Shown piece by piece: positions 22,173 through 33,060 of a stretch of 64,000 nt of DNA. Positions within the stretch are counted from its first letter, which is position 1. Each line of letters opens with the position of its first letter. Made by a program: the position numbers and the translations under genes. The notes under the pieces are model-generated. The model was not told where the DNA came from. It worked only from the letters and a program-made list of their open reading frames with translations, and did not search any database. The stretch comes from Marchantia polymorpha subsp. ruderalis (taxonomy: Eukaryota > Streptophyta > Marchantiopsida > Marchantiales > Marchantiaceae): positions 20,252,001-20,316,000 of the forward strand of contig AP031354.1 of assembly GCA_037833965.1 (NCBI GenBank), given 5' to 3'.

Positions 22173-23554
22173 TGATGTGAGCACAAAACTGTGCTCACAT
22201 GTCTTTTTACCCTTATGAGAGTTAAAATTTTGGATTTAAGCTCTTGCAAAATTATGCTTGGGGTTTTCTGAAAGTTTTGGCAAGATTAGGAATTGGTGTG
22301 ATGGTTAGGGGGCACAAGGTGCAGAAGGGGGCCTTCGGGGCAAGGTCTTCGGCGAAGTGCCTTTGGTGAAGTCCCTTCGCGGAAAGGCCTTCGGCAAAAC
22401 AGGAAACCCTCATAACGTTTTCAATGTATGACGCCTTGACTCAGTTAGGGTCTTGTTGGAAAGAGCTCGCGACGCTCGCTTCAACGAGACCAAGAACTCT
22501 TGAAACGGATAAGGCATCACTTAGTTATGAATGTCGGAGGTTACTAATTGTAAACGGTTTAGGAGAGTGCGGCGACGGACGTCTTCGGCGACGGACGCCT
22601 TCGGCGGAAGGGCCTTCACGGCAAGGGCCTTTGGCGGTAGCAGGTCTTCGGGGCAAGGCCTCCGTCGGAGGAGTAAAACCGTCATAACTTTCTCAATTCG
22701 TAACGCCTTGACTTAGTTAGGGTCTTGTTGGAAAGAGCTCGCAAGCCTCGTTCCAACGAGCATAAAAACTCTTGAAACAGATTAGTCATCACTGAGTTAT
22801 GAGCGTCGAAAGCGGCTGATATGGTTAGGCGAAAGGCATTCGGCGATAACAGTTAGAGGGGCCTTCGGCGATAACAGATAGAGAGGCTTTCGGCGTTAAC
22901 ATATAGAGGGGCCTTCGGCTCAAGGAGCTGCGCATAGGCGGCCTGCGCATAGGCGAGTTGCGAGTAGGAAGCCTGTGCATAGGCAAACGCCTTCGGCGGA
23001 AGAGTAAAACAGTGATAACTTTTCCAATTCTTAATGGTTTGACTTAGTTAGGGGCTCGTTGAAAAGAGCTCAACACGCTTGTTCCAAGGAGCCCAAGAAC
23101 GTTTCAAACGAAGCAGTGATCTGTGAGTTATGGGCGTCGGGGGGTGACAATTATAGATAGGCAAATGTGCAGAAGAGTGTCTTCGGCGGGAGGTTGCCTT
23201 CAGCGTTGCGCGGATGAAGATTTCGGACGGCGGATGTTGACGTGATCATGAATAAAGACGGTACAGGTGTGGCAGTGGCGGCGGCGTGAAGTTAGGCGTG
23301 GGGAATAGGACGGCGGGGCATAAAGTCGCACATGGGAACCAGGCCGTTGCCCATCATCGCGGGAACGGCATTCACGCGGCCTGTGGGTGACTCGGCCCTT
23401 GGACGTTGGAGAGAATTTTTCGGCCTGCGAGCTGGGATCGTGTGCTGTGCCATTATGTGGAGACGCTGGTGGGATAGGTAGGAGAGATAGAGTGTGAACG
23501 TGAGTGATTTTCGTAGAGAAGTGGTGAGAATTAGGAGGGGAGTGTGGAGAGTTC
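22173..23554 (+). repeat. Possible 3' LTR of the degenerate Gypsy host, with repeated U3 modules
   Basis: Begins just after the integrase end, with TG and a perfect palindrome. It contains three direct copies of a ~110-bp module (about 22420-22540, 22680-22810 and 23003-23130) that also occurs once in the U3 of both giant-LTR subfamilies. Between them are many CTTCGGCG palindromes. I infer LTR origin from position and shared modules. The far end is not identified because LTRs copy D and copy E interrupt the region, and no clear polypurine tract precedes it. I see no coding region. Confidence 0.4.
22175..22200. repeat. Perfect palindrome (11-bp arms, 4-base loop)
   Basis: ATGTGAGCACA at 22175-22185 and its exact reverse complement at 22190-22200, separated by AAAC. 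It lies directly downstream of the pol pseudogene, at the probable start of its LTR. Confidence 0.9.
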
Positions 23555-26500
23555 TGTAATAACCCACTAAAGGCTAAAACTGCAATATAGTGGTAGAAAG
23601 GTCGAACCCACAGGGACAGAGGAACACACAGGGTACAAAGTGTCACGTTTAACAGACTATTGATGAGTTTGAATTCTCAGGCGACTGTCACTCCCAGAAA
23701 TACTGCAAGTGTCCACTCGGAGCGCACTCGGAGGTCGCACAATGCAGCGTAACACACACACACACACACACCTGAAACTACAGAAATACAACCCAGAGAT
23801 CCGTTAGGACCTCTACTTCAAGATTTCAGGGGGAAAGTCTCTCGCGAGCACACTCGGCAAAGCTGCGGGCAGTGACTTCCAACTCCGGTTTTTACAACAC
23901 TTCCACTAGCTTGCTGCTAGTGTAGGAAACCCGGTTTGGACTGCCTACTTCGGATCGAAGTCACTCCTACGCGGTGAACAACTCTCTCAACTCACAAAAC
24001 GCGCAGAGAACACAGGTCTGCACTGAAGGACTCACTGTGAAACATTCCAGTAACACAACAACAGTCTATTGAAGAGTTTGAATTCTCAGGCACTTGTCAT
24101 TCCCAAAAATACTACAGGGGTTACCCTCAAGGCACCTGCTGCAGCGTAACCTGAATTTACAACCAAGGCTTACACAAAGTAGCAAAACTTCACTTTGGCA
24201 TTCAGGGGAAAAATCCCAAGGAGTACAATCAGAAAGAAACACTCGAAGGTGTAGGGGCGAAACTGTTCAAGTATCTAACTAGTCACTGGCTCTGAGCATC
24301 GGCAGTCACCCGCAGGTGCAGATCCGAACTACTCAAGTCTCTAACCAATGTACTAGCTCTGAACATTCGGCCGAAGGCCTTCAGCTACAAAATGCGGAAC
24401 GCTAAGTTGTAACTCCTCGTGCGTGGTGACAGAACTCAAGGACACAAACACGCAAAGGAAATGGGTTCCTGATCTGCACTTCTGAAGGGAAAGAACCCCA
24501 GGCAAAACGCCTGGAACCATTTTATACCTTCTAAGTCCTAACTAGCACTACACTGCACTACACTACACGCCTGCACGGAACCACGCTACACTACACTCCG
24601 CGGAACCTGTGCTACGTCTCCTGCGCGGCGGACTGCCGCGCACTAACCCCCTACCCTGCCAATCTTCCGCTCGACTGCGCAGTCCCAATCGTTGCAACGC
24701 CGCGGACACCTCCACTTCGAGGGCGGACATGGTATCCTGCGCCTTCGACAGAAAAGCATCGAGCTTCTTTGCTACCTTCCGCCGACTCCTACTGTCGCCT
24801 GACAACAACCCGGCTGCGCGAAGTTCAAACTCACGCAGTGTGAGTTTCTCCTGCGCCTTCACTTCCCAGTGGGCGTAGCCCTTGAGACAGTGGGCGACAC
24901 GCCTCGCCGTCTCCACCTTCGTGCGATCTGCCTCCTTCCTGCGATCCTCTTCAATTATCACTAATTGAGATTCGGCCTCAGCACGTTGCGCTCTCAATTC
25001 GCCACACTCTGACTGTAACCTGCGGATTAACTCCTCATCCGCCTGCCGTGCGAGCTGACATTGTTCCAACAACCGCGTCTGTCGCACGAGCTCCTCTGAC
25101 AAAATCCGATTCTGGGCCTGCTCAGAAATTAGTGCTTCCTTGACCTTCACCTGCTCCTTGGTGAGCTCGTCCAGTTTCTCATCACTCACCTTCTCGGAGT
25201 ACTTGTAGAATTTCTGATTAAGTTTATACTGACCCCACAAGCATGCATGCTTCTCCTTCAATTCCCTCAACTCCTGGTCCACTCTAGCTAATAGCTTGCT
25301 GGTGTGGACTTTAGTGCGAGTCCGCCTGCGCACTAACTCGATGTAAGATCCCGGCTGAAGTGGGTCGGCGTATTTATCGACTTTGCGATCCAAGTACCTC
25401 AGCAACGGAATCACCTGCTCAGAGAGCGCCGCCGCCGGCGCTCCAACAATTTCCTCCTCCTCCTCCTCGGTGTCCACTGCTCCTGACATTTCTTCGGTGG
25501 AGCCTCCGTCGTCATCATCCGAGTGGAGAATTTCAGTCGCCATTGATTGCGTCGGCGACTGACCCGAGTGGGGCTGCACGTCGTCGACGTGTGCTGCCTG
25601 CGAAGGAACGGCTGCAGCCTCGCTGCTCTTCGCCAAAATGTCTAAGGCGGTAGGCGAATGTGCCCGTGCGGCATCCCCGCCGCTCGCTTGTTGGTCGTCT
25701 ACCGTGTCCTCTCTGCCGCCGACGCCCGCCGCCGAAGGCGATCGAGCGGAGGGTGGCTGCGCGGGGTTTGATTGCGCATCGCGCATCGAAATTTCATCCC
25801 GCGGACAGTCACTCCGCTCCTCCGTCTGTTGCTGCTCCCTTGATCGGTCCGTGGGGGCTGTGCTTGGCCTGTGCGCAGGCGCAAATGCCGGCGCCTTGTC
25901 CGCCGCAGGCGTAGCGCCGCGGACGTCCACCGCCAAAGGCGACATGGCCGGGGGCCGCTCGCCCGATGTCCCTTGGCCCTGAGGCCCTACCGCCGAAGGC
26001 GCATCTGCCGGCGGATAACCCGCCGATAGTGTGGTCTCCGTACACTCCTTGCTCGTATCTCCGCGGCTCGAAGGCCCTGGCGCCGAAGGCGCAAATTGCG
26101 GCGCGTGGTGCGCCGGAGGGTCTGGCCCCGAGGGCCGGTGTCTCGTAGGCGGCTCTTCCGCCGGCTCCTTCCCCTTCCTACGTTGGAACGGGGGTGATTC
26201 CTGCCTGTGCACAGGCGGCACGTGTGGAGGTGACCTGTGCACAGGCGACCTGTGCACAGGCGAGCGCCTGTGCACAGGCGGACTGCTCCTTCCCACGCGT
26301 AAGCGTAGATCTACGTCCACTTGTGATCGCCTGTCCGCGGAGGCTCGTCCGTCCGCGGAGTCTCGTCTGTGCGCAAACGGAACATCTGTCCGCAACGCAC
26401 GTGGTAACTCCGGAGGCCCTTGGCCCGTAGGCGGCCTCTCGCCCGTCGAGGCTGCAGCGTGGTCCGTTGCTCCTGCGGTCGTCCGCGCTTCCTCATGCTC

Positions 26501-28567
26501 CTCTGGCGACGCACTTCCTTTCTCCGTCGCAATCGTCGCCGTGTCCGCACTGTTGGCTGGCAACACCAGTCTGCGTGCCTTCTGCTTCGGCCGGCTATAT
26601 GACTCGTACAACGGCCGCGGTCGAATGGGAGCAGAGGGTTCTTGATGCTGCTCCTCTTCGGACTCTTCTCTCCATCGCCGCTTCCGCGGCACTCGTGCTG
26701 CAGGAGTGTTTCTCCCTTCGTCCCTCCGCCTTGATGGGGTAGAAGTCGGTGACTCCTCTGCATCAGTGTCGACCTCATTCTCCCGCACATACTTCCCGGG
26801 ATGGTCGACGGACAACGGCGGAAAATGCTCAAGCTCCGCCGCTGTCAAACAATTCCGCTGTCGATAAAAATTGATGAGGAAAGGAGAGAGATGGTTTAGA
26901 GTTCCCCCTTTCTCCTCAAAAGCGTGCTGTCGCATCACCCTGTGCAGGATGCTCGCCCAGTGAATTGGAGTTCCCTCGATGACGCACTCCACAAAAGAGA
27001 CCTGCCACAATGTGATGTAGCAGGCGCGGTGTGGCTGCAGTAATTGCATCAGCGCCGCGGACAAAGTCCGGCGAAATCGATCCTTGTAATCACGGGTCCT
27101 GTACCCATTCTTGGTAGACCTCCCGGTCTTGAACAGCTCCACAAATTGCGCCTCTTCCTGCTTGGTCACCTTGATGCTCTCACTGTCGAAAAGGAGATGC
27201 CCTGGCATGCCGGCACATCTTCCCAATGCCTGCGCCCAATCTTGGACTGTCCACCGATCAACATGCGGACGCAATCCGCGCGAGGGTGGTCCCTGTGGCT
27301 CTAGCCACTCGCGCACCATATTCGCACAGATGTAGTTCCATCCCCATAGCAAGAAATCGAGCTTTCTTGCTATTAAGCGCTCCTCGAAAGCGCGCAGCCC
27401 GTTCTGTGGTAGGCGAAGTGGCACCATCCGCAATCTGCCCGGTCTCGTCATTGCGTTCCTGGAGTTCGCTCGCCCGCTCATTCTACTTCCGCACCGCCCG
27501 AGCTCCTTTCTCTCTCGGCAAACTCTAATCGCCCTCAATTCCAAATCCCGCGCACTCACTTCTCCCTCAATCACCAAGAAATCCCCTGTGCGGCGACGTC
27601 GAGAATGTTTGGCAGCCAGCAGATGGATGCGCGCAGCGCGCACAAGAGATTGGAATCGCGAATTCAAGAATGGGACGCTCTCCGCCGCCCGGTCGAAGGT
27701 CATGGTCGGCTCTTGCTCGTGGAGGACGTCTCACTTGATGGCCGCGCCGGCTCTACGCTGGAACGGTCTCCGCTCTCACGCGCGGCTTCACGCTCCGCCG
27801 TCGCCGATTAAACTCTCACGCTCGATTTGGCGGATTTGAACTCCGCGAGCGTATTACCCCGCGGACATGGGAGCGTAGTGCCGAAGGCAAGTTTTCCGCC
27901 TAGCGCGGTACACTTGTTCGTACCGCCCCTCGGCCAATCCCCTTCTGCCTCGACGCGTGTGTCCGCATGTCGGACAAAAGTTCAACTCCTGCCTGCGCGC
28001 AGGCGGACTCCTCGGCGGATTCTCCGCCGGCGCGGAACTTCATTCTCCTGTGCACAGGCGCTCGCCTTCGTCCGCGCATAGGACAAAACTTGATTCCCCC
28101 TTCCGCGTAGGCGGAATTCCCGCCGGTGGCGAACTCCTTCCGCCGAAGGCGACCGTCTCCGTATCTTCCAATAGTGATAACTCCCTAAGTCCTCATCTGT
28201 TCCAAGCGTTCTTGGACTCGTTGGAATCAGTGCGTCGAGCTCTTTCCAACGAGACCCTTACTCGGTCAAGGCGCCCGAGGGTTGACCTAATTATGGAGGA
28301 TTTCCCTACCGCCGCGGACGCAACCTCCGAAGGCGGGTTTTGCGCCTTGCGTCGCAGGGATCCTAACTGTAGAGCTCGAAGGGAGGGTGGTGCCTGTCCT
28401 TACTGCTGCACCCCAAATCCTAGATTCTACAAGATCCCTCGAGAATCCCCGCGATCTTCCGGATTCACTCCGTTTTGATGTACCGAAGGCTATTTACAAT
28501 GCTGCCAGGGTACAGTTTTCCAAAAATGTTTTAATTTCCTCAAAATTGCCAAAAGTGGGGTACCACA
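23555..28567 (-). mobile_element. Giant solo LTR, subfamily 1 (copy D), TSD AGTTC/AGTTT
   Basis: A 5013-bp unit with the same ends as copy C, flanked by AGTTC (23550-23554) and AGTTT (28568-28572). It carries an open ORF, TATA box (24520-24526) and hairpin (24498-24514). It is about 380 bp shorter than copy C mainly because sequence corresponding to about 19140-19540 of copy C is missing at about 28050; both breakpoints lie in the palindrome CCTGTGCACAGGCG. Confidence 0.9.
24563..27703 (-). CDS. LTR-encoded U3 ORF, copy D, intact (1046 aa, unknown function)
   Basis: Nearly the same protein as copy C over its whole length: MTFDRAAESVPFLNSRF start, W-rich domain (FLLWGWNYICANMV, ALGRCAG, TRDYKDRFRR, NHLSPFLINFYRQ), Pro/Arg/Ser-rich centre with PVHRSPVHRS units, SPTALDILA, acidic run, and coiled coil with CLKGYAHWEVKAQEKLTL, ending SAECSVAWFRAGV. 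Differences from C are scattered substitutions plus a one-residue insertion (REQQQTEE for REQQTEE), with no stop. Two long open copies in unlinked solo LTRs of the same subfamily suggest recent spread or selection on the frame. Function not recognised. Confidence 0.8.
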   Translation of the reverse strand: MTFDRAAESVPFLNSRFQSLVRAARIHLLAAKHSRRRRTGDFLVIEGEVSARDLELRAIRVCRERKELGRCGSRMSGRANSRNAMTRPGRLRMVPLRLPQNGLRAFEERLIARKLDFLLWGWNYICANMVREWLEPQGPPSRGLRPHVDRWTVQDWAQALGRCAGMPGHLLFDSESIKVTKQEEAQFVELFKTGRSTKNGYRTRDYKDRFRRTLSAALMQLLQPHRACYITLWQVSFVECVIEGTPIHWASILHRVMRQHAFEEKGGTLNHLSPFLINFYRQRNCLTAAELEHFPPLSVDHPGKYVRENEVDTDAEESPTSTPSRRRDEGRNTPAARVPRKRRWREESEEEQHQEPSAPIRPRPLYESYSRPKQKARRLVLPANSADTATIATEKGSASPEEHEEARTTAGATDHAAASTGERPPTGQGPPELPRALRTDVPFAHRRDSADGRASADRRSQVDVDLRLRVGRSSPPVHRRSPVHRSPVHRSPPHVPPVHRQESPPFQRRKGKEPAEEPPTRHRPSGPDPPAHHAPQFAPSAPGPSSRGDTSKECTETTLSAGYPPADAPSAVGPQGQGTSGERPPAMSPLAVDVRGATPAADKAPAFAPAHRPSTAPTDRSREQQQTEERSDCPRDEISMRDAQSNPAQPPSARSPSAAGVGGREDTVDDQQASGGDAARAHSPTALDILAKSSEAAAVPSQAAHVDDVQPHSGQSPTQSMATEILHSDDDDGGSTEEMSGAVDTEEEEEEIVGAPAAALSEQVIPLLRYLDRKVDKYADPLQPGSYIELVRRRTRTKVHTSKLLARVDQELRELKEKHACLWGQYKLNQKFYKYSEKVSDEKLDELTKEQVKVKEALISEQAQNRILSEELVRQTRLLEQCQLARQADEELIRRLQSECGELRAQRAEAESQLVIIEEDRRKEADRTKVETARRVAHCLKGYAHWEVKAQEKLTLREFELRAAGLLSGDSRSRRKVAKKLDAFLSKAQDTMSALEVEVSAALQRLGLRSRAEDWQGRGLVRGSPPRRRRSTGSAECSVAWFRAGV

Positions 28568-29166
28568 AGTTTGAAGTAGGAGGAAGCAAACTCTCGTGGG
28601 TAGAGAGTCGTATCGGAGAGTGAAATTAAAGTGGGATCTGAGATTGAAGTGAAAAATCTGTGAGTGGGAGCTGAGATTGAAGTGAAAAATCTGTGAGTGG
28701 GATCTGAGATTGAAATGTAAAATCTGTGAGTGGGAGCTGAAATCAAAGTGGAGGTTTTGAGAGTGGGAGTTGAAATCGAAGTGAAATCTGAGACTGAAAT
28801 GTGATAGTCGGGATCTGAATTTGAAACTGAAAAGTGAGAGTTAAATCTGAGACAGAAATCTGGTGGGACCTAAAGGTGGAAATTGAGAAATCGACACTGA
28901 AATCTGAGTAGGAATTGGGAGTGGGACTGAAATCGAAGGTGGGAACTTAGGGTGTGAGACTGAAATCTAATACTCAGAATTGTGGGTGTAATCTGATTGG
29001 AGGGTGAGATCGGTGAGGGCAAGGGTGTTGAAAGCGTGGAGATGCTGAGAGTGAAGCCGGAGGGCTGAGCGGAAGAGTGTGTGTGACGGCCAAGAGGATC
29101 ACTTGGCTGAGACGGAGTTGATCACTAGGAGGAAGAATCGAGCAAGTGTTGAGAGTAGAATCGTGT
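28568..29166. repeat. Purine-rich degenerate minisatellite between two giant LTRs
   Basis: From about 28620 to 28990 the sequence repeats variants of GAGTGGGATCTGAGATTGAA and GTGAAAAATCTGTGAG with a period near 37 bp, decaying to the right. The remainder (to 29166) is unique and shows no gene. The left 5 bp and right 5 bp are target duplications of copies D and E. Confidence 0.6.
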
Positions 29167-30504
29167 TGTGGTAACACACTTTTTGTTTTTTTAGCAGAAT
29201 TTAGACAATTTTAAAAAACAAGTACCGAAGCACTGTCTATAGTTAGAAAAGGGTACGATAAATAGAGTGGATTGAAGAGATCGTCACGAGGTCACGAAGA
29301 ATCGCGAAGTCGGATGTACCAGCGCCAAATGTCTTCGGCACCTTCGGCAAAAGCTCCTTTTCTGAGGTGTCTCTACTCACGCGCTTCCAGCGTTTAAGGA
29401 AGCTACGCTTCCGGCGCAGACATCTCCGGAGGAGATTTTGCTAAAGACGTCAGAAGAACGGCACGGACCTCTGAAGGCTTCCGACCATGAGTGCGCCTTC
29501 TGCGATGCGCCGCTAGCGCGGAAAGGGAAACCTTCATAACGATCGGAATACACGGTAGTTCCAATTGATTGAAGTTGCATTGAAAAGAGCTCGGGACGCT
29601 CGTCCTAACGAGCCCAAGAGTGTCGGAGATGGATCAGGGACGAAGAAGTTATGAGCATCGGAAAACTCGTAGCCGGACATGTGCCGTTCGCGCTAGGGTT
29701 CATAGTCGGAAAGGACTCCGGTACGCCTTCGGCGGAATCACGCGCTCATGGGAGGAAATCAACTCGGAGTCGGAAGCGCCTTTAGCGGCTGCGCAACGGA
29801 AGAAAAGCGTCGGCCGGATGTACGCCTCCGACGTGGCGCTGATAGGCGGATGCGCCGGCATGATTTGCGCTGGCATGATATGCGCCGACGAGGCAGAACG
29901 GACAAAACAAGTGGTACGAATACGCGCCGGCGTAATTCGCGCCGACTGGATGTGCCCCTCCAGCAAGGCGCCGACGGATAAGGAACACGCCAGCGGCGAC
30001 AAGCCTCCGGTGATGGTCGGGTTAGGAAAAGACAACATGGCCGACGTATACCCTGCGGCGGACTCGAGTCCGGAAGGTGGCGGCGGCGGGAGAATTCAAC
30101 ATTTACGCATGCGAATGCGCGCAGGGCGGAGACGTGAATTCGCGCATGCAAAGGGCGAACCGTTAGGCCGTATAGCCGGCTGCGTACGTTGTAACCAGTA
30201 AGAACGTTGGACGTTCTTGAAATCGGAGAAGAAAAGACTGCGCTCCAGTCTCATTCTCTCATTCTTGATTTTGCGATTTCCAGTTTCCAAGATTACGCGC
30301 AAGAGCGGAGCGACCTGCAGTGAGAGGAGAGAGTGCGGAGACGAGTTGCGCAAGGATCTTGGCAGACCTTGGAGAGAATTGCGAGTAGCGATCTTGAGCT
30401 TGAGCGCAGAGAGAGTGAGCAGTCAGTGCTTGAGCGGCCGACGCGCAGTGGCGATTGTGAGAGAGCGAGCGAAAGGTAGAACGTTTGTGTGTGCAGGCAA
30501 CGCA

Positions 30505-33060
30505 ATGTCGAAGGTTCCCCAGCTGCGAGTGTCTCCACTCAGGGTGCCGCAGATCGGTCTACGCGCATTTCAAGATGTGCTGCTGAGGCTGAAGCTCGAT
30601 TTTCTCCTGTGGGGGTGGAACTGGACATGTCCGGAGATGGTGCGCGAGTATCTGCAGGAGAGACACAAGCCCTCTCGCGGATTCCGTCCACATCCAGAAA
30701 GATGGGACATTTGCAACTGGGTGCAGGTGTTGGGCAGGTGTGCCGGCGAGGAAGGGGATCTCCTCTTCGAGACCGATAGCGTGAAGGTGTCCCAAGAGGA
30801 AGAAGTCTCCTACAATGAGCTCTTCAAAGTTGCCAGGCATCCCAAGAACGGTTTCTGGACACGGGATTACAAAGATCAATTGCGGAGAAATGTCGCGACT
30901 GCATTGCTGCAGATATTGCAGCCGACCAAGACCGCTTACATGCATGGTTGGCAGGTAGAATTTGTGGAGCTAGTGTTGTCAGGAGCTCCAATGCATTGGG
31001 CACGGCTCCTGTGGAAGGTGACGCGCCAACATGCGCAAGAAGAGAAAGGAGGAACCCTCAATCATCTATCGCCTTACTTGATCGTGTTTTATCGGGCGAT
31101 GGGATGCTTGACAAATGCTGAGAAGACACGGTTTCCGCAGCTGACCCGGAACTATCCAGGTAGATATTCGAGGGAGGCCGAAGTAGACACGGATCCGGAC
31201 GAGGAACCTGCCAATACGCCTCCGGCTCCGGCTCCAGCAAGAGCAGCAGAAGAACGTCGAAGTGAGCGCATTCCGCGAAAGCGGAAGTGGGATGAGAGAC
31301 CTGAGGACAGGCAGCCGGAAGTGCCAGCTGCGCCGACTCGTGGTCGGCCCACCCCCGAGCCTCACAGTCGACCAAAACAGAGGGCACGCAAAATGCCAAC
31401 TGGTACTGAGGAGACCGGGCGAACTCCGACCCGGCGGAATCTCACACAGGAGGAGATAATCGCGCAGATTCTAGGAAAGACGACAAATACCTCTGCACAG
31501 AAGGCACCACGGCCTTCGAGAGGAGATGGACGGACTGACAGTCGGCCGACTGCGAGTCGGATGACTGAAGGCCGACAAGCGGAAGGAAGGCCAACTGAAC
31601 GGCGCGTTGAACCGGACAGCAGGCCGGAAGCAGAAGAGAGTTTGGCTGACGAGCCAACAACCCTCAGAGGGTCGTCTTCGGCGGAAGGCACTTCTGGGAA
31701 AACGCCACCAGCAAGCAGGCCAAGTGGAGTCAAGACGCGCAGGGTGTATCCGACTCCCAGTCGGACAACTGCTGGTCGGCCGACTGCGAGTCGGACAATA
31801 GAGAGTCGGCCGGATTCGCCGACTGCGAGACGGATGGGGCCGACGACCAGTGTGCGGACGCCTTCGGCGGACGCACCTTCAGCGAAGACACCTTCCGCGC
31901 AGATTGCGCCGGAAGGACAGGCAGCAGAAGCGGGCGGTGCAAAAGTGACAAGAGTCACTGCGGCGTCGACCCCTTCGGAAACCGAAGATCGAGCCGGAAC
32001 AGGGGCTCAAGCAGTGGGATCTCCCACTGCCCTGGATATTTTAGCAGGCAGTGGAGCAGCAGTCGCAGCGGAAGCTGCTGCGCGCCACAGTTCCAGGGAG
32101 TCGCCAAGGGATTCGGTGGCGACTGAAATCCTCGAGACTGAGGATGAGACGAGCTCGGAAGAGCAGGAAGCGGATTCGGTGCAGAAAACGCCAACAGGGG
32201 TGCTGTGCGAACAGATAATTCCACTCCTGCGATATCTGGATCGCAAGACATCCAAATACGCGAGTGCTTTAAAACCGCAGTCTTATGTGGAGACTATCAA
32301 GAGAAGGACGAGGAGCAAGGTGGCAAGGTGGGCCTCTAGGTGCGGAGTATATGTGGATAGGAACACCGCCCTCCGACAACACCTGGCGGTCACACAGAAG
32401 CTATACCAAGCCTTGCAGCAGCAGAGGGAGGATGCGGCGACGAAAAGTCAGGCGGATGCCGAGCTAATACGGGCAAAGATCGAGTCGGAATTGCAGGAGG
32501 AGCGGAGACAAAACCAAGTCCTAGCAGCCGAGCTTGCGCGCCAGACGCGCGTCTTAGAAGAAAGTCAAAGAGCCCGCAAGGAGGATGAGGAGTTGTTGCG
32601 CAACTTGCAATCCGAGTGCTCGGATTTGAGGGCACAACGTGCGGAAGCAGAAATGCAGCTGGCAGAGGTGGAGAGCAGCTGCAGGGCGCGAGGAGAGTTG
32701 GCGACACAGGTGACTCGTTGTCTAAAAGGATACGCCCATTGGGAGGTGGCAGCTCAAGAGAGGATCACACTCAGGGAGTTCGAGCTTCGGGCGGCGGCAT
32801 TGACGGAGGGCGACAGTCGGAGTCGGCGGCGAGTGGCGAGGAAATTAGAAACCTTCTTGTCGGGTGCGCGCGACACTATGGCGCACTTACAGTCGGAAGT
32901 CACCACAGCGCTCCGACGCCTGGGGTTGCGCAGCCGGTCGGAAGACTGGCAAGGTAGAGACAGCGAGCGGAGCAGTCCGGCGCGCAGGAGACGCAGCACC
33001 GGATCAGCCGAGTGCAGTAGAATAGTTTGGTTTCGCGCAGATGCTGCGAGTAGTAGATAG
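30505..33060 (+). CDS. LTR-encoded U3 ORF, copy E, intact (851 aa from conserved Met, unknown function)
   Basis: Open frame. The start chosen is the ATG at 30505 (AACGCAATGTCG, protein MSKVPQLRVSPLRVPQIGLR), which is conserved in both subfamilies; the frame is also open back to 30217. The W-rich domain holds GLRAFQDVLL, FLLWGWNWTCPEMVREYL, WDICNWVQVLGRCAG, TRDYKDQLRR, MHGWQVEFVELVL and LNHLSPYLIVFYRAMGCLT. Then come a Pro/Arg/Thr-rich centre (TASRMTEGRQAEGRPTERR type), SPTALDILAGSGAA, an acidic patch, and a coiled coil (LAAELARQTRVLEESQRARK, CLKGYAHWEVAAQERITLRE) ending SAECSRIVWFRADAASSR. It is identical in length to the copy in the young element. The TATA box follows the stop by about 30 bp. 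Function unknown. Confidence 0.8.
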   Translation: MSKVPQLRVSPLRVPQIGLRAFQDVLLRLKLDFLLWGWNWTCPEMVREYLQERHKPSRGFRPHPERWDICNWVQVLGRCAGEEGDLLFETDSVKVSQEEEVSYNELFKVARHPKNGFWTRDYKDQLRRNVATALLQILQPTKTAYMHGWQVEFVELVLSGAPMHWARLLWKVTRQHAQEEKGGTLNHLSPYLIVFYRAMGCLTNAEKTRFPQLTRNYPGRYSREAEVDTDPDEEPANTPPAPAPARAAEERRSERIPRKRKWDERPEDRQPEVPAAPTRGRPTPEPHSRPKQRARKMPTGTEETGRTPTRRNLTQEEIIAQILGKTTNTSAQKAPRPSRGDGRTDSRPTASRMTEGRQAEGRPTERRVEPDSRPEAEESLADEPTTLRGSSSAEGTSGKTPPASRPSGVKTRRVYPTPSRTTAGRPTASRTIESRPDSPTARRMGPTTSVRTPSADAPSAKTPSAQIAPEGQAAEAGGAKVTRVTAASTPSETEDRAGTGAQAVGSPTALDILAGSGAAVAAEAAARHSSRESPRDSVATEILETEDETSSEEQEADSVQKTPTGVLCEQIIPLLRYLDRKTSKYASALKPQSYVETIKRRTRSKVARWASRCGVYVDRNTALRQHLAVTQKLYQALQQQREDAATKSQADAELIRAKIESELQEERRQNQVLAAELARQTRVLEESQRARKEDEELLRNLQSECSDLRAQRAEAEMQLAEVESSCRARGELATQVTRCLKGYAHWEVAAQERITLREFELRAAALTEGDSRSRRRVARKLETFLSGARDTMAHLQSEVTTALRRLGLRSRSEDWQGRDSERSSPARRRRSTGSAECSRIVWFRADAASSR

